Positions 1 to 6,727 of a DNA stretch of 12,166 nucleotides are shown here, piece after piece (the stretch's first letter is position 1; every line of letters begins with the position of its first letter). The position numbers and the translations under genes are program-made. Under the pieces are notes generated by a model, which was given only the letters and a program-made list of their open reading frames with translations, made no database searches and was not told the DNA's origin. Origin of the DNA: an uncultured Bacilli bacterium (GTDB lineage Bacteria > Bacillota_I > Bacilli_A > RF39 > UBA660). The stretch covers positions 1 through 12,166 of the forward strand of contig CAKORH010000013.1 in assembly GCA_934101235.1 (NCBI GenBank), written 5' to 3'.

Positions 1-432
1 AAAGTGGATTATTTAATTAGTGAAAATGATAACTTGAACGATTTAAAATTAGATAATATATCTGCAATAATTGTAGATGAAGCACAATTTTTAACTCCAA
101 AACAAGTAGAAGAATTATATGAAATTACTAAGTTTAAAGATATTCCAGTAATTTGCTATGGACTAAGATGTGATTTTAGAATGCAACCATTTATAGGGAC
201 ATCTAGATTATTAGAATTAGCTGATAAGATAGAAGAAATAAAAACAATATGTAAATGTGGCAAAAAGGCTACTCAAAATTTACGTTTAAAAAATAATGAA
301 CCGATTTTCGATGGAGAACAATTATTGATTGACGAAAGTACTGAAGATTATACTTATGAAAGTGTATGTGGCAAATGTTATCTTGAATTGAAGAAAGCGA
401 AGGAATCTAATGGAAGAAAGAATAATAACTAG
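1..432 (+). CDS. tdk: Thymidine kinase (type II), C-terminal part, 5' end outside the window
   Basis: The reading frame is already open at base 1, so the N-terminal P-loop part lies upstream. Thymidine kinase phosphorylates thymidine with ATP in the cytosolic dTTP salvage pathway. Numbering residues from base 4, the visible part has DEAQF at about 25-29, whose Glu is the expected catalytic base. YGLRCDF follows at about 52-58, where most relatives have Thr instead of Cys, and then FIGTSRLLELAD, the substrate-binding lasso region. Cysteines at about 83, 85, 122 and 125 (TICKCGKKA and VCGKC) are the expected structural zinc ligands. The stop TAG at 430-432 lies inside ruvB, giving a 23-base overlap, so the two genes are probably co-transcribed. 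The family call is firm. The GTG at 4 is an internal codon, not a start. Confidence 0.95.
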   Translation, partial: KVDYLISENDNLNDLKLDNISAIIVDEAQFLTPKQVEELYEITKFKDIPVICYGLRCDFRMQPFIGTSRLLELADKIEEIKTICKCGKKATQNLRLKNNEPIFDGEQLLIDESTEDYTYESVCGKCYLELKKAKESNGRKNNN

Positions 433-1420
433 AGAGGAATTACCAGGCGATTCATTTGAATCTACTATAAGACCTCAAGCAATAGATGAATATATAGGAC
501 AAAATGAAGTAAAGGAAAATATAAAAATATTTATAGAAGCAGCAAAAATGCGTAATGAATCTTTAGATCATGTATTATTATATGGTCCTCCTGGGTTAGG
601 TAAAACTACACTTGCACATATAATAGCGAATGAACTTGGAACAAATATAAAGACCACAACTGGACCTAGTATAGAAAAAAGTGGAGATTTAGCGGCTATA
701 TTGTCTGGTTTAGAACCAGGTGACGTATTATTTATAGATGAAATACATAGAATACCAAAGTTTATTGAAGAAATTTTGTATCCTGCTATGGAGGATTTTG
801 AATTAGATATAGTTGTAGGAACTGAAGGAAATACTAGAAATATAAAAATTGATTTACCACCATTTACACTAGTAGGTGCTACAACTCGTGCGGGAGACTT
901 ATCAAGTCCATTAAGAGATAGATTTGGAATAGTTTCAAAATTAAACTATTATTCAGAAGAAGAATTAACTAGTATTATTAAAAGAACGAGTAGAGTATTA
1001 GATATGGAAATAACAGATGGTGCGGCAAAAGAATTAGCAAAAAGAAGTAGAAAAACTCCTAGAATTGCAAATCGATTATTTAAACGCGTTAGAGATTTTG
1101 CAAGCGTAATTGGAGATGGAATAATTGATGAAAAAATAACAAATAGTGCTTTAAAAAGACTAAAAGTAGATGATTATGGATTAGATCAAGTTGACTTAGA
1201 ATACTTAACAAGTTTAGTTAATAAATTTAATGGTGGTCCTGTTGGAGTTGAAACAATTGCGGCAAGTATTGGAGAAGAAGTAACTACCATTGAAGATGTT
1301 GTTGAACCATATTTATTACAAGAGGGATTTATAAAAAGAACTCCTAGAGGTAGAATAGTAACTGAAAAAGCAATCTGTCATTTAAAACAAGCAAATTTAT
1401 TAATTGACATTAATGAATAA
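410..1420 (+). CDS. ruvB: Holliday junction branch migration ATPase RuvB
   Basis: A 336-residue AAA+ motor of normal RuvB length. RuvB hexamers, loaded by RuvA, drive branch migration of Holliday junctions in recombinational repair. Motifs seen are Walker A GPPGLGKTT at 59-67, Walker B LFIDEIHR at 107-114, sensor 1 GATTRAG at 156-162 and the arginine-finger region SSPLRDRFG at 165-173. The winged-helix end, with GGPVGVETIA and PYLLQEGFI, is also present. The ATG at 410 has AAGGA (about 400-404) at a suitable distance and lies inside the end of tdk. The gene is therefore probably translated from the same transcript. No ruvA or ruvC is visible here, although ruvA is often the neighbour. No terminator follows. 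The last codons contain the promoter of the next gene. Confidence 0.97.
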   Translation: MEERIITREELPGDSFESTIRPQAIDEYIGQNEVKENIKIFIEAAKMRNESLDHVLLYGPPGLGKTTLAHIIANELGTNIKTTTGPSIEKSGDLAAILSGLEPGDVLFIDEIHRIPKFIEEILYPAMEDFELDIVVGTEGNTRNIKIDLPPFTLVGATTRAGDLSSPLRDRFGIVSKLNYYSEEELTSIIKRTSRVLDMEITDGAAKELAKRSRKTPRIANRLFKRVRDFASVIGDGIIDEKITNSALKRLKVDDYGLDQVDLEYLTSLVNKFNGGPVGVETIAASIGEEVTTIEDVVEPYLLQEGFIKRTPRGRIVTEKAICHLKQANLLIDINE

Positions 1421-1432
1421 TTATCTTATACT
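1404..1432 (+). promoter_or_regulatory. Promoter of the pilin-like gene, inside the end of ruvB
   Basis: The -35 TTGACA (1404-1409) is a full consensus match and the -10 TATACT (1427-1432) has one mismatch. The spacing is 17 bases. The -35 lies in the last codons of ruvB. Transcription would start near 1439, ahead of the AGGTGG ribosome binding site at 1446-1451. Confidence 0.75.
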
Positions 1433-1458
1433 TAATTTATAAAGTAGGTGGTATACTT

Positions 1459-1665
1459 ATGAAAAATAATAAAGGACAGGCATTAGTTGAATATGTACTA
1501 ATTATAGTTGTTATTTCTGTGGCAATTATGGGAGTGGTAAAGATATTTGGTGGTAGATTAATGGACAAATTTACAGAAAGTATGTGTCCTATATTTAATC
1601 AAACTTATATAGAAGGAAGTAAACCAGGAGAAGGAAAATGTGTCGATAAAATTGAGAACCAATAG
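1459..1665 (+). CDS. Small Flp/class III signal pilin-like protein
   Basis: A 68-residue protein with a short basic N-terminus (MKNNK), then Gly6-Gln7 and ALVEYVLIIVVIS, leading into one hydrophobic helix of about 20 residues. The G|QxxxE pattern, with Glu at +5 after the presumed cut, is the hallmark of type IV and Flp/Tad pilins processed by a prepilin peptidase. The mature protein would be about 62 residues. The polar C-terminal part has two cysteines, C43 and C61, which could form a disulfide outside the cell. The start at 1459 is supported by AGGTGG seven bases upstream. It is transcribed alone from its own promoter and closed by a terminator that begins inside the gene. No prepilin peptidase, TadA ATPase or TadE gene is in the window, so the assembly machinery must lie elsewhere or be absent. 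The pilin-like class is well supported; a real pilus is inference. Confidence 0.7.
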   Translation: MKNNKGQALVEYVLIIVVISVAIMGVVKIFGGRLMDKFTESMCPIFNQTYIEGSKPGEGKCVDKIENQ

Positions 1666-1676
1666 GTTCTTTTTTT
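1655..1676 (+). terminator. Intrinsic terminator of the pilin-like gene
   Basis: The stem AGAACC (1655-1660) pairs with GGTTCT (1665-1670) across an AATA loop, followed by T's to 1676. The stop codon TAG (1663-1665) is within the hairpin. Confidence 0.85.
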
Positions 1677-1693
1677 GCAAAAATATACATTTT

Positions 1694-1716
1694 TGCCTAA
1701 AATATGCCTAAAAATA
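1694..1716 (+). repeat. Tandem 11-12 bp repeat upstream of a promoter
   Basis: TGCCTAAAATA (1694-1704) is followed directly by TGCCTAAAAATA (1705-1716), about 20 bases upstream of the -35 of the next gene. Two phased copies about one helix turn apart are typical of a regulator binding site. No regulator can be named. Confidence 0.4.
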
Positions 1717-1723
1717 TTCAAAA

Positions 1724-1765
1724 TGCGAACAAAAATTTGACAAAATTCGCAGAAAGTGCTACAAT
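1724..1765 (+). promoter_or_regulatory. Extended promoter of the 140-aa gene with a flanking inverted repeat
   Basis: The -35 is TTGACA (1737-1742), the spacer is 17 bases and the -10 is TACAAT (1760-1765), preceded by TG at 1757-1758 (extended -10). The inverted repeat TGCGAA (1724-1729) / TTCGCA (1746-1751) brackets the -35 box and could be an operator. Transcription should start near 1772. Confidence 0.8.
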
Positions 1766-1796
1766 GTGTACACATAGGAAATAAGGGGGTTATTTT

Positions 1797-2219
1797 ATGA
1801 AAGGGTATATTTTAGATTATATTAATGAAAATGAGTTTAAAAAACTAGAAAGAGCTTTAAAAAAATATAATATGCTTGCATATAAAAAATTAAACTTTGA
1901 ATATTATCCAAAATTAAGAAGTGGTAATTTTATAGGAGAATTATTAAGTACAAATAAAAAAGATAAAACTGAAACTTATGAATTAAAATTACCAAGTGAT
2001 CATATGTTTCAACAAGTACATGGTGATGTAACATTAAAATATATAGTTTATAAAGAACAAAATATAGTAATGCTAGATACTATTACACCAACTGAAATTT
2101 TATTAGAAGGTCACATGGCTGAATTAACAACTTATAAAGGTGTTATGATTAGTAAAGCAAATGCTTCAAAAGATATGTTTAAAATAGATTTATTAAATAT
2201 GTTACAAGATAAACGTTAA
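1797..2219 (+). CDS. Conserved-looking hypothetical cytosolic protein, 140 aa
   Basis: I do not recognise this family. The product has 140 residues, no signal peptide and no membrane segment. The first part (residues about 9-50) is charged and helical-looking and rich in Lys and Tyr. The second part (about 60-125) looks like beta strands, with runs such as TYELKLPSDHMF, DVTLKYIVYKEQ and NIVMLDTITPTEILL. There are no cysteines and no metal-site pattern that I can point to. The ATG at 1797 is well placed behind AGGGGGT (1783-1789). A strong extended promoter and a terminator isolate it as a single-gene unit, which suggests substantial and separately controlled expression. Codon use matches its neighbours, so nothing suggests recent transfer. 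It is a real gene with high likelihood; its function is unknown. Confidence 0.85.
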   Translation: MKGYILDYINENEFKKLERALKKYNMLAYKKLNFEYYPKLRSGNFIGELLSTNKKDKTETYELKLPSDHMFQQVHGDVTLKYIVYKEQNIVMLDTITPTEILLEGHMAELTTYKGVMISKANASKDMFKIDLLNMLQDKR

Positions 2220-2237
2220 TTTACTTAACGTTTTTTT
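2211..2237 (+). terminator. Intrinsic terminator of the 140-aa gene
   Basis: AAACGTTAA (2211-2219) pairs with TTAACGTTT (2225-2233) around a five-base loop, followed by T's to 2237. The stop TAA is the last part of the left arm. Confidence 0.9.
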
Positions 2238-2322
2238 GTAAAGTTAAAATTATATTTTTCTATTATTTTTAGTGTAAAAATAATGTGTGTATTTAAAAAA
2301 ATTAAAAACTGTTAAATTTAAA

Positions 2323-2366
2323 TTGACAAACATTAATAATATTTGATATCATTTTATTGTAGGAGG
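2323..2366 (+). promoter_or_regulatory. Promoter and ribosome binding site of the TasA-like gene
   Basis: The -35 is TTGACA (2323-2328) and the -10 is TATCAT (2347-2352), with an 18-base spacer and TG at 2344-2345. A full AGGAGG (2361-2366) precedes the ATG at 2374. The leader would be very short. The 154-base gap before the gene holds only the previous terminator and this promoter. Confidence 0.7.
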
Positions 2367-2373
2367 ATGAAAG

Positions 2374-3147
2374 ATGGAAAATAAAAGTAATGGAAAAATC
2401 GTTATAGCAATTTTAGTAATGTTTGTTGTAGCATTATCAATTGTAGGAGTTACATATGCATACTTTACTGCAACTACAATACAAAACACAGAAACTGAGA
2501 GTGTTACTGTTGAAGCTGGAAAGTTAATTGCTACTTACAATGGTGGAAAAGATATTAATGTTGAAAATATTTTCCCAGGATGGAAGAGTGATGGTAATAC
2601 ATTCTATGATAAAACTCAAAAAGATGGATCTAAAATGAAATGTATAACTGTAACTTCTGATGAAGAAAGAGCAAATACAGTAGAAGATACTGAAGTTAAT
2701 GGATTACGTGCACCAGTTCAATTTACTGTTACAAATGATAGTGATAATGCAGATTCTTCAATCAGCTATATTGTAAAATTAACTGTAGAAGAAAACGGTT
2801 TTGCTGAAGCTGATTTAACAGATGGTAATGTTACTGCAACTTTATATAAAGGTTCTTATACTGACGGTACTGATACTACTTTAGCTAAATTAGATGGTAC
2901 TAAAATTTCAGAAGTTGTATTAAATAAAAATACTACTGAATATAATTTTGCTTCATCAGCAGCTGATATTCAAACTTTAGCTAAAAAAGGTGATAATGAA
3001 AAATATTATGTTGTATTTGAATATAAAAACGATGATACAAAATCACAACCAAGTCAAGGTATCACATTTAGTGCTTTAGTTAGTATTGTTGGTGTTCAAA
3101 AGAATGGCGACAATTGGTACGATGCTGATAATAATCAAGTATACTAA
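2374..3147 (+). CDS. Secreted TasA/camelysin-like (SipW-type signal) surface protein
   Basis: A 257-residue exported protein. After a polar start (MENKSNGK) there is a hydrophobic stretch at about 9-27 ending in GVTYAYFTATT. This TYAYFT junction is characteristic of TasA, camelysin and other proteins cut by the signal peptidase SipW. The mature part is acidic and rich in Thr, Asn and Asp. It reads as a beta-sandwich: DSSISYIVKLTVEE, NVTATLYKGSY, KYYVVFEYKND and GITFSALVSIVGVQ. There is one cysteine (C90) and no LPXTG anchor or C-terminal membrane helix. In the known families such proteins form extracellular fibres of the biofilm matrix or act as surface proteases; I cannot tell which applies here. 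No sipW lies in the window. The gene has its own promoter, a perfect AGGAGG and a terminator, so it is probably highly expressed. Confidence 0.75.
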   Translation: MENKSNGKIVIAILVMFVVALSIVGVTYAYFTATTIQNTETESVTVEAGKLIATYNGGKDINVENIFPGWKSDGNTFYDKTQKDGSKMKCITVTSDEERANTVEDTEVNGLRAPVQFTVTNDSDNADSSISYIVKLTVEENGFAEADLTDGNVTATLYKGSYTDGTDTTLAKLDGTKISEVVLNKNTTEYNFASSAADIQTLAKKGDNEKYYVVFEYKNDDTKSQPSQGITFSALVSIVGVQKNGDNWYDADNNQVY

Positions 3148-3170
3148 AAAAGACATTAGTCTTTTTTTTT
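3146..3170 (+). terminator. Intrinsic terminator of the TasA-like gene
   Basis: AAAAAAGAC (3146-3154) pairs with GTCTTTTTT (3159-3167) around ATTA, followed by more T's. The stop codon TAA (3145-3147) forms the base of the stem. Confidence 0.85.
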
Positions 3171-3219
3171 GCCATTTTTTGAGAATAAAGTAAAAGTACT
3201 TTTTTAAAGTGACAAATTA

Positions 3220-3246
3220 TGATATACTTTTTATAGTAAGGTGGAG
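3220..3246 (+). promoter_or_regulatory. Extended -10 promoter and start-deciding ribosome binding site of ftsE
   Basis: TG-A-TATACT (3220-3228) is an extended -10; the -35 position is T-rich and weak. A second reading, GTGACA (3209-3214) with TATAGT (3232-3237) at 17 bases, would start transcription inside the ribosome binding site and is less likely. AAGGTGGAG (3238-3246) fixes the start of ftsE at ATG 3251. Confidence 0.6.
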
Positions 3247-3250
3247 TAAT

Positions 3251-3952
3251 ATGGAATTTATTGAAGTAAAAGATTGTTATAAAGTTTATAAAAATGGTGT
3301 TACTGCACTTGCTAATGGAAATTTGAAAATAAAAAAAGGAGAATTTGTATTTTTAATTGGTCCTACAGCAAGTGGCAAATCGTCATTATTAAAACTTTTT
3401 TATAGAGAAGAAAAACCAAATAAAGGCAGTGTATATGTTGGTGGTATAAATGTTTGTAAATTAAGAAATAGTAAGGTTTATAAATTAAGAAGAAAAATTG
3501 GTATTGTATTTCAGGACTTTAAACTATTACCTAAATTAACAGTTTATGAAAATGTTGCATATCCATTAGAAACATATGGATGGAGTCATAAAGAAATAAA
3601 AAGAAAAGTTATAAAATCTTTAGAAAGAGTAGGACTAAAAGATAAATATAGATGTTATCCTCATGAATTATCTGGTGGTGAACAACAAAGAGTTTGTTTA
3701 GCAAGAGCAATAGTTAATAGTCCTAAATTAATAATATGTGATGAACCAACTGGAAACTTAGATCCAGATACATCTAAAGAAATAATGAAAGTTATAGAAA
3801 GTATTAATAAAGATTTGGGCTCTACAATAATTATGGCTACACATGATAAAGATATAGTAAATAGAATGAAAAAGAGGGTTATTACAATAAAAGATGGAAT
3901 AATTATAAGTGATGTAGAGAAAGGAAGTTATAAAGTTGATGAGGCACATTAG
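3251..3952 (+). CDS. ftsE: Cell division ABC transporter ATP-binding protein FtsE
   Basis: A 233-residue ABC ATPase, the usual FtsE size. With FtsX it forms a division-site complex that does not transport but switches on a peptidoglycan hydrolase outside the cell. Motifs seen are Walker A GPTASGKSS at 37-45, Q-loop FQDF with Q88, signature LSGGEQQR at 140-147, Walker B IICDEPTGNLDP at 161-172 and switch His198 in ATHDK. GPTASGKS in Walker A, rather than the more usual GPSGAGKS, is a small variation. I chose ATG 3251 because AAGGTGG sits five to ten bases upstream and the protein then begins like other FtsEs (MEFIEVKDCYKVY). The frame extends upstream to a GTG at 3209 that lacks a binding site. 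The end overlaps ftsX by 14 bases, so the two are translated together. Confidence 0.95.
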   Translation: MEFIEVKDCYKVYKNGVTALANGNLKIKKGEFVFLIGPTASGKSSLLKLFYREEKPNKGSVYVGGINVCKLRNSKVYKLRRKIGIVFQDFKLLPKLTVYENVAYPLETYGWSHKEIKRKVIKSLERVGLKDKYRCYPHELSGGEQQRVCLARAIVNSPKLIICDEPTGNLDPDTSKEIMKVIESINKDLGSTIIMATHDKDIVNRMKKRVITIKDGIIISDVEKGSYKVDEAH

Positions 3953-4838
3953 AATATTAAAAAACAGTTTATCAAATGCTTTTAAGAGTTTATTTAGAAA
4001 TTTCAGTTTAGGTTTAGCAAGTGTTTCATGTATTTTTATAACACTTATGTTAGTAGCTATTGCACTTATATTATCAAAAAATGTAAATAATTTTACAAGG
4101 GATATAGAAAATGATTTAACAATTGTTGTTTTTGCTAATAAAGATATTACTGAAGATGGAATAATAAAGTTAGAGAATGAGATAAAGTCAATACCTAATT
4201 TAGAAAGTATCGAGTATCAGAGTAAAGAGAGTATAAAAAATAGAATGATGCAAGAAAATGATACTTATAATACTATAATGAGTGATTGGACCGAAGAAGA
4301 AAATCCATTACAACCATGTTTTATAATAAAAGTGAAAGATCCTAAACATATGGGAGAAAATGCAACAACAATAAAAAATTTAGAAAATGTTGAAACTGTA
4401 AAATATGGAGAAGGAATGGTAGAAGATTTGCTTTCAATATTTGATTTGATAAGTAAGATTATGTTAGTAACTGTTATCGCATTAATATTTGTAACAGCTT
4501 TCTTAATAAGCAATACAATAAAAATAACTATATATAGTAGAAAAACAGAAATAAATATTATGAGACTTGTAGGTACAAGTAACTTTGTAATAAAATTACC
4601 ATTTTTATTTGAAGGTTTATTTTTAGGTATAATTGGAAGTATAATTCCTATATTATCTACTATATTTGGATATAATTTTTTATATAAAAAGATGAATGGA
4701 GTAGTTTTTACTGATATATTTACATTAATTAAACCTAATAATATTGTATTTATGGTGAGTTTAGTATTATTAGTAATAGGTGGTTTAGTAGGGATGCTTG
4801 GTAGTGTAAAAGCAGTTAGAAAGTATTTGAAAATATGA
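3939..4838 (+). CDS. ftsX: Cell division membrane protein FtsX
   Basis: A 299-residue membrane partner of FtsE. The topology fits FtsX: a cytosolic N-terminus, TM1 at about 24-46, an external domain at about 47-170, TM2 at about 172-194, TM3 at about 220-245 and TM4 at about 268-290. The conserved cytosolic segment EINIMRLVGTSNFVIKLPF after TM2 is present. The external domain should contact the coiled coil of the hydrolase encoded next. A TTG directly precedes the ATG at 3939 in frame; I take the ATG. AAGGAAG (3921-3927) is a slightly distant binding site, so coupling to ftsE translation probably matters. The gene ends in an ATGA overlap with the hydrolase gene. This use of TGA as a stop is evidence that the organism does not use the Mycoplasma code. 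Confidence 0.95.
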   Translation: MRHIRILKNSLSNAFKSLFRNFSLGLASVSCIFITLMLVAIALILSKNVNNFTRDIENDLTIVVFANKDITEDGIIKLENEIKSIPNLESIEYQSKESIKNRMMQENDTYNTIMSDWTEEENPLQPCFIIKVKDPKHMGENATTIKNLENVETVKYGEGMVEDLLSIFDLISKIMLVTVIALIFVTAFLISNTIKITIYSRKTEINIMRLVGTSNFVIKLPFLFEGLFLGIIGSIIPILSTIFGYNFLYKKMNGVVFTDIFTLIKPNNIVFMVSLVLLVIGGLVGMLGSVKAVRKYLKI

Positions 4839-6025
4839 AAAAGTTAATTATTATATCTCTTTTAATTATTTCAGCAATATTTGTACCAACGTTTACTGCA
4901 AATGCAGAAACATTAGGAAATTTAAAATCAAAACTTGCAAGTGAAAAGGCAGCAAAAGATGCTGCAAATCAAAAAAAATATAATACACAAAAACAAATTG
5001 ATAGTTCTAATGCATCTGTAAATAATAAACAAACAGAAATAACAAATAATAATAAAAAAATTGAAGATTCAAAAAAACAAATCGACAATTTAAATAACGA
5101 AATTGCTGAAACAAAAGATAAGATAAAAAAAGTTCTAGTAGATGAAGAAATTTCATCATCTGATAATGCTTATTTAGAATATATTTTTGGGGCAACTAGC
5201 ATATCAGATTTTATAATAAGAGTAAGTATTGGAAAACAAGTTACTGATTATAGTCACACACTAATAGGTGAATATGAAGGTAAAATAAAAGAAAATGAAA
5301 AATTACAAGATGATTTAGCAAAAAGGGAAGTTGAATTAAATAATCAAATTGCAGATTTAGAAAAACAAATTAGTTCACTAGGAGAGGATTTAAGTAAATA
5401 TAATGAAGAATCTGTTTCACATGATGAAGAAATAAAAGCATTAGAAGAACGTATTAAATATTATACTTCGTTAGGATGTAAGGATACTCAACAATTATCA
5501 TCATGTGTAAATTATAGCAATGTAATGAATGCAAGTGGTTTTATAAGACCTATTACAAAAGCAGTAGTAACTAGTGAATATCATTGGAGATTACATCCGA
5601 CATTGGGTTATTATAGGCTTCATGCTGGAATTGATTTAGGTACTGCTGAAGGACAAGCAGTTTACCCAGCAGCAGCCGGAAAAGTAACAGTTATTATTAA
5701 CAAAGGTTCATGTGGTGGAAATCAAGTATATATAACTCATAATATAAATGGTAAAAAATATACAACTGTATATATGCATTTACTATCATACACAGTAAGT
5801 GCTTCACAAGATGTAACAACGAACACAGTAATTGGATACTCTGGTGGTGCATCTACTTATTGGGATAAATGTTCAACTGGAGGACATTTACACTTTGGTA
5901 TAGCAAGTGGATGGTATTGTGATGATAAAAGTATTTGTTATACAACATATAGTGGATGGGTTAATCGTTCGTTTAATCCAAGACAAATTCTTAATTTCCC
6001 ATCATCATTCTCAACGAGATCATAA
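4835..6025 (+). CDS. FtsEX-partner peptidoglycan hydrolase: coiled coil plus M23 (LytM) endopeptidase, PcsB/EnvC-like
   Basis: A 396-residue exported protein. The signal peptide (1-24) ends in ANA before Glu25. A long coiled coil covers about 28-105 and again about 145-212, separated by YLEYIFGATSISDFIIRVSI. That segment resembles the hinge between the helices of PcsB- and CwlO-type proteins. The C-terminal M23 domain (about 235-390) keeps the zinc and catalytic residues: H263 and D267 in HAGIDLG, H315 in YMHL, and H351/H353 in HLHFG. Unlike E. coli EnvC, which has lost these and only activates amidases, this protein should itself cut peptide cross-links. The start overlaps the end of ftsX by four bases and has no clear binding site of its own, so it relies on coupling. 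The gene order says the hydrolase is controlled by FtsEX at division. Six cysteines in the C-terminal half are unusual for a secreted Gram-positive enzyme. Confidence 0.93.
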   Translation: MKKLIIISLLIISAIFVPTFTANAETLGNLKSKLASEKAAKDAANQKKYNTQKQIDSSNASVNNKQTEITNNNKKIEDSKKQIDNLNNEIAETKDKIKKVLVDEEISSSDNAYLEYIFGATSISDFIIRVSIGKQVTDYSHTLIGEYEGKIKENEKLQDDLAKREVELNNQIADLEKQISSLGEDLSKYNEESVSHDEEIKALEERIKYYTSLGCKDTQQLSSCVNYSNVMNASGFIRPITKAVVTSEYHWRLHPTLGYYRLHAGIDLGTAEGQAVYPAAAGKVTVIINKGSCGGNQVYITHNINGKKYTTVYMHLLSYTVSASQDVTTNTVIGYSGGASTYWDKCSTGGHLHFGIASGWYCDDKSICYTTYSGWVNRSFNPRQILNFPSSFSTRS

Positions 6026-6065
6026 AAAAAGAATAGAAATCAAATTTAAATTTTCTATTCTTTTT
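6026..6065. terminator. Bidirectional terminator between the hydrolase gene and def
   Basis: AAAAAGAATAGAAA (6026-6039) pairs over 14 bases with TTTCTATTCTTTTT (6052-6065). The A-run on one side and T-run on the other make it work in both directions. It starts one base after the hydrolase stop and overlaps the def stop codon (6064-6066). Confidence 0.92.
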
Positions 6066-6615
6066 ATATTTCTCTCATTTTATCTGCATCTTTGTATGGA
6101 TTATTTTTATCAATTTTATCTACAAATAAAATTCCATCTAAATGGTCAAGTTCATGTTGAAAAGCAATGGCAATGTCTTCTCTAACACGTATTTTAAATT
6201 TATTACCCTCAACATCATATGCTTCAACGGTTATTCTAGCATTTCTAGGTACAATTCCTTCAACATATCTATTAACACTTAAACATCCTTCACCTTCACC
6301 AACATATATTAATTCTTCACTACGAGATATAACTTTGGGATTAATTAAAGTATAGCGTTTAAAAGTACCATCTTCTAATTCTTCTGATATAACAAATATT
6401 CTTTTTAATATACCAATTTGTACAAAAGATAAACCCATACCTGCTCTTAAATTGTATTTTTCAATATATTCATCCATTTGGCTCATCTCTAAATATGTTA
6501 GAGAGTCGTCGATTAATTTTTTTAATTTGTCATCTAAAGGGAATGTAACATCTTTACTTTTTTGTCTTAAAATTTTATTAGATTCATCTAATATTTTAAT
6601 ATTTGGTAATTCCAT
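6064..6615 (-). CDS. def: Peptide deformylase, type 2, with variant motif 1
   Basis: A 183-residue protein, the length of Gram-positive type 2 deformylases, which remove the N-formyl group from new proteins. The metal site is complete: Cys111 in EGCLSV (motif 2), and His154, Glu155 and His158 in QHELDHLDG (motif 3). Motif 1 is normally GxGLAAPQ but reads GMGLSFVQ at 59-66. Gln66, which stabilises the reaction intermediate, is kept, while the Ala-Ala-Pro part has been replaced by Ser-Phe-Val. The ATG at 6615 has AGGTGAA (6621-6627 on the complementary strand) just upstream. The gene is transcribed alone, opposite to its neighbours, from a promoter at 6637-6665. It is the only minus-strand gene in the window. 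The product should be active given its intact ligands. Confidence 0.95.
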   Translation of the reverse strand: MELPNIKILDESNKILRQKSKDVTFPLDDKLKKLIDDSLTYLEMSQMDEYIEKYNLRAGMGLSFVQIGILKRIFVISEELEDGTFKRYTLINPKVISRSEELIYVGEGEGCLSVNRYVEGIVPRNARITVEAYDVEGNKFKIRVREDIAIAFQHELDHLDGILFVDKIDKNNPYKDADKMREI

Positions 6616-6636
6616 AATACTTCACCTGCCAACGAT

Positions 6637-6665
6637 ATTTTAGCAAAAAAAATTAATTATTGCAA
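6637..6665 (-). promoter_or_regulatory. Promoter of def
   Basis: Read on the minus strand, the -35 is TTGCAA (6660-6665), the spacer is 17 bases and the -10 is TAAAAT (6637-6642), preceded by TGC (extended -10). It is back to back with the promoter of the following small gene, whose -35 begins 18 bases further on. Confidence 0.65.
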
Positions 6666-6682
6666 AAAAATATTAAAATTTG

Positions 6683-6711
6683 TTGTTAAAATTTAATTTA
6701 TAATTTATAAT
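6683..6711 (+). promoter_or_regulatory. Promoter of the 49-aa gene / thioredoxin-like operon
   Basis: The -35 is TTGTTA (6683-6688) and the -10 is TATAAT (6706-6711), 17 bases apart. The TSS would fall at about 6718, at or inside the AGGTGG ribosome binding site (6718-6723). A second TATAAT (6699-6704) starting upstream would give a longer leader but has no good -35. Confidence 0.5.
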
Positions 6712-6727
6712 TATTCTAGGTGGTTTT

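Noticed and set aside
3209..3250. Upstream GTG start for ftsE adding 14 residues
   Set aside because: No ribosome binding site before it and the extra residues do not match FtsE N-termini. AAGGTGG before ATG 3251 is clear.
3936..3938. TTG start of ftsX directly before the ATG
   Set aside because: ATG at 3939 is in frame, adjacent and far more likely to be used.
4835..4838. Possible use of TGA as tryptophan (Mycoplasma code)
   Set aside because: ftsX and the PAP2 gene both end at TGA in ATGA overlaps with the next gene at full family length, and Trp is encoded by TGG.
3758..5195. Minus-strand open frames opposite ftsE, ftsX and the hydrolase
   Set aside because: They have no ribosome binding sites, show low-complexity composition and lie opposite strongly conserved genes.
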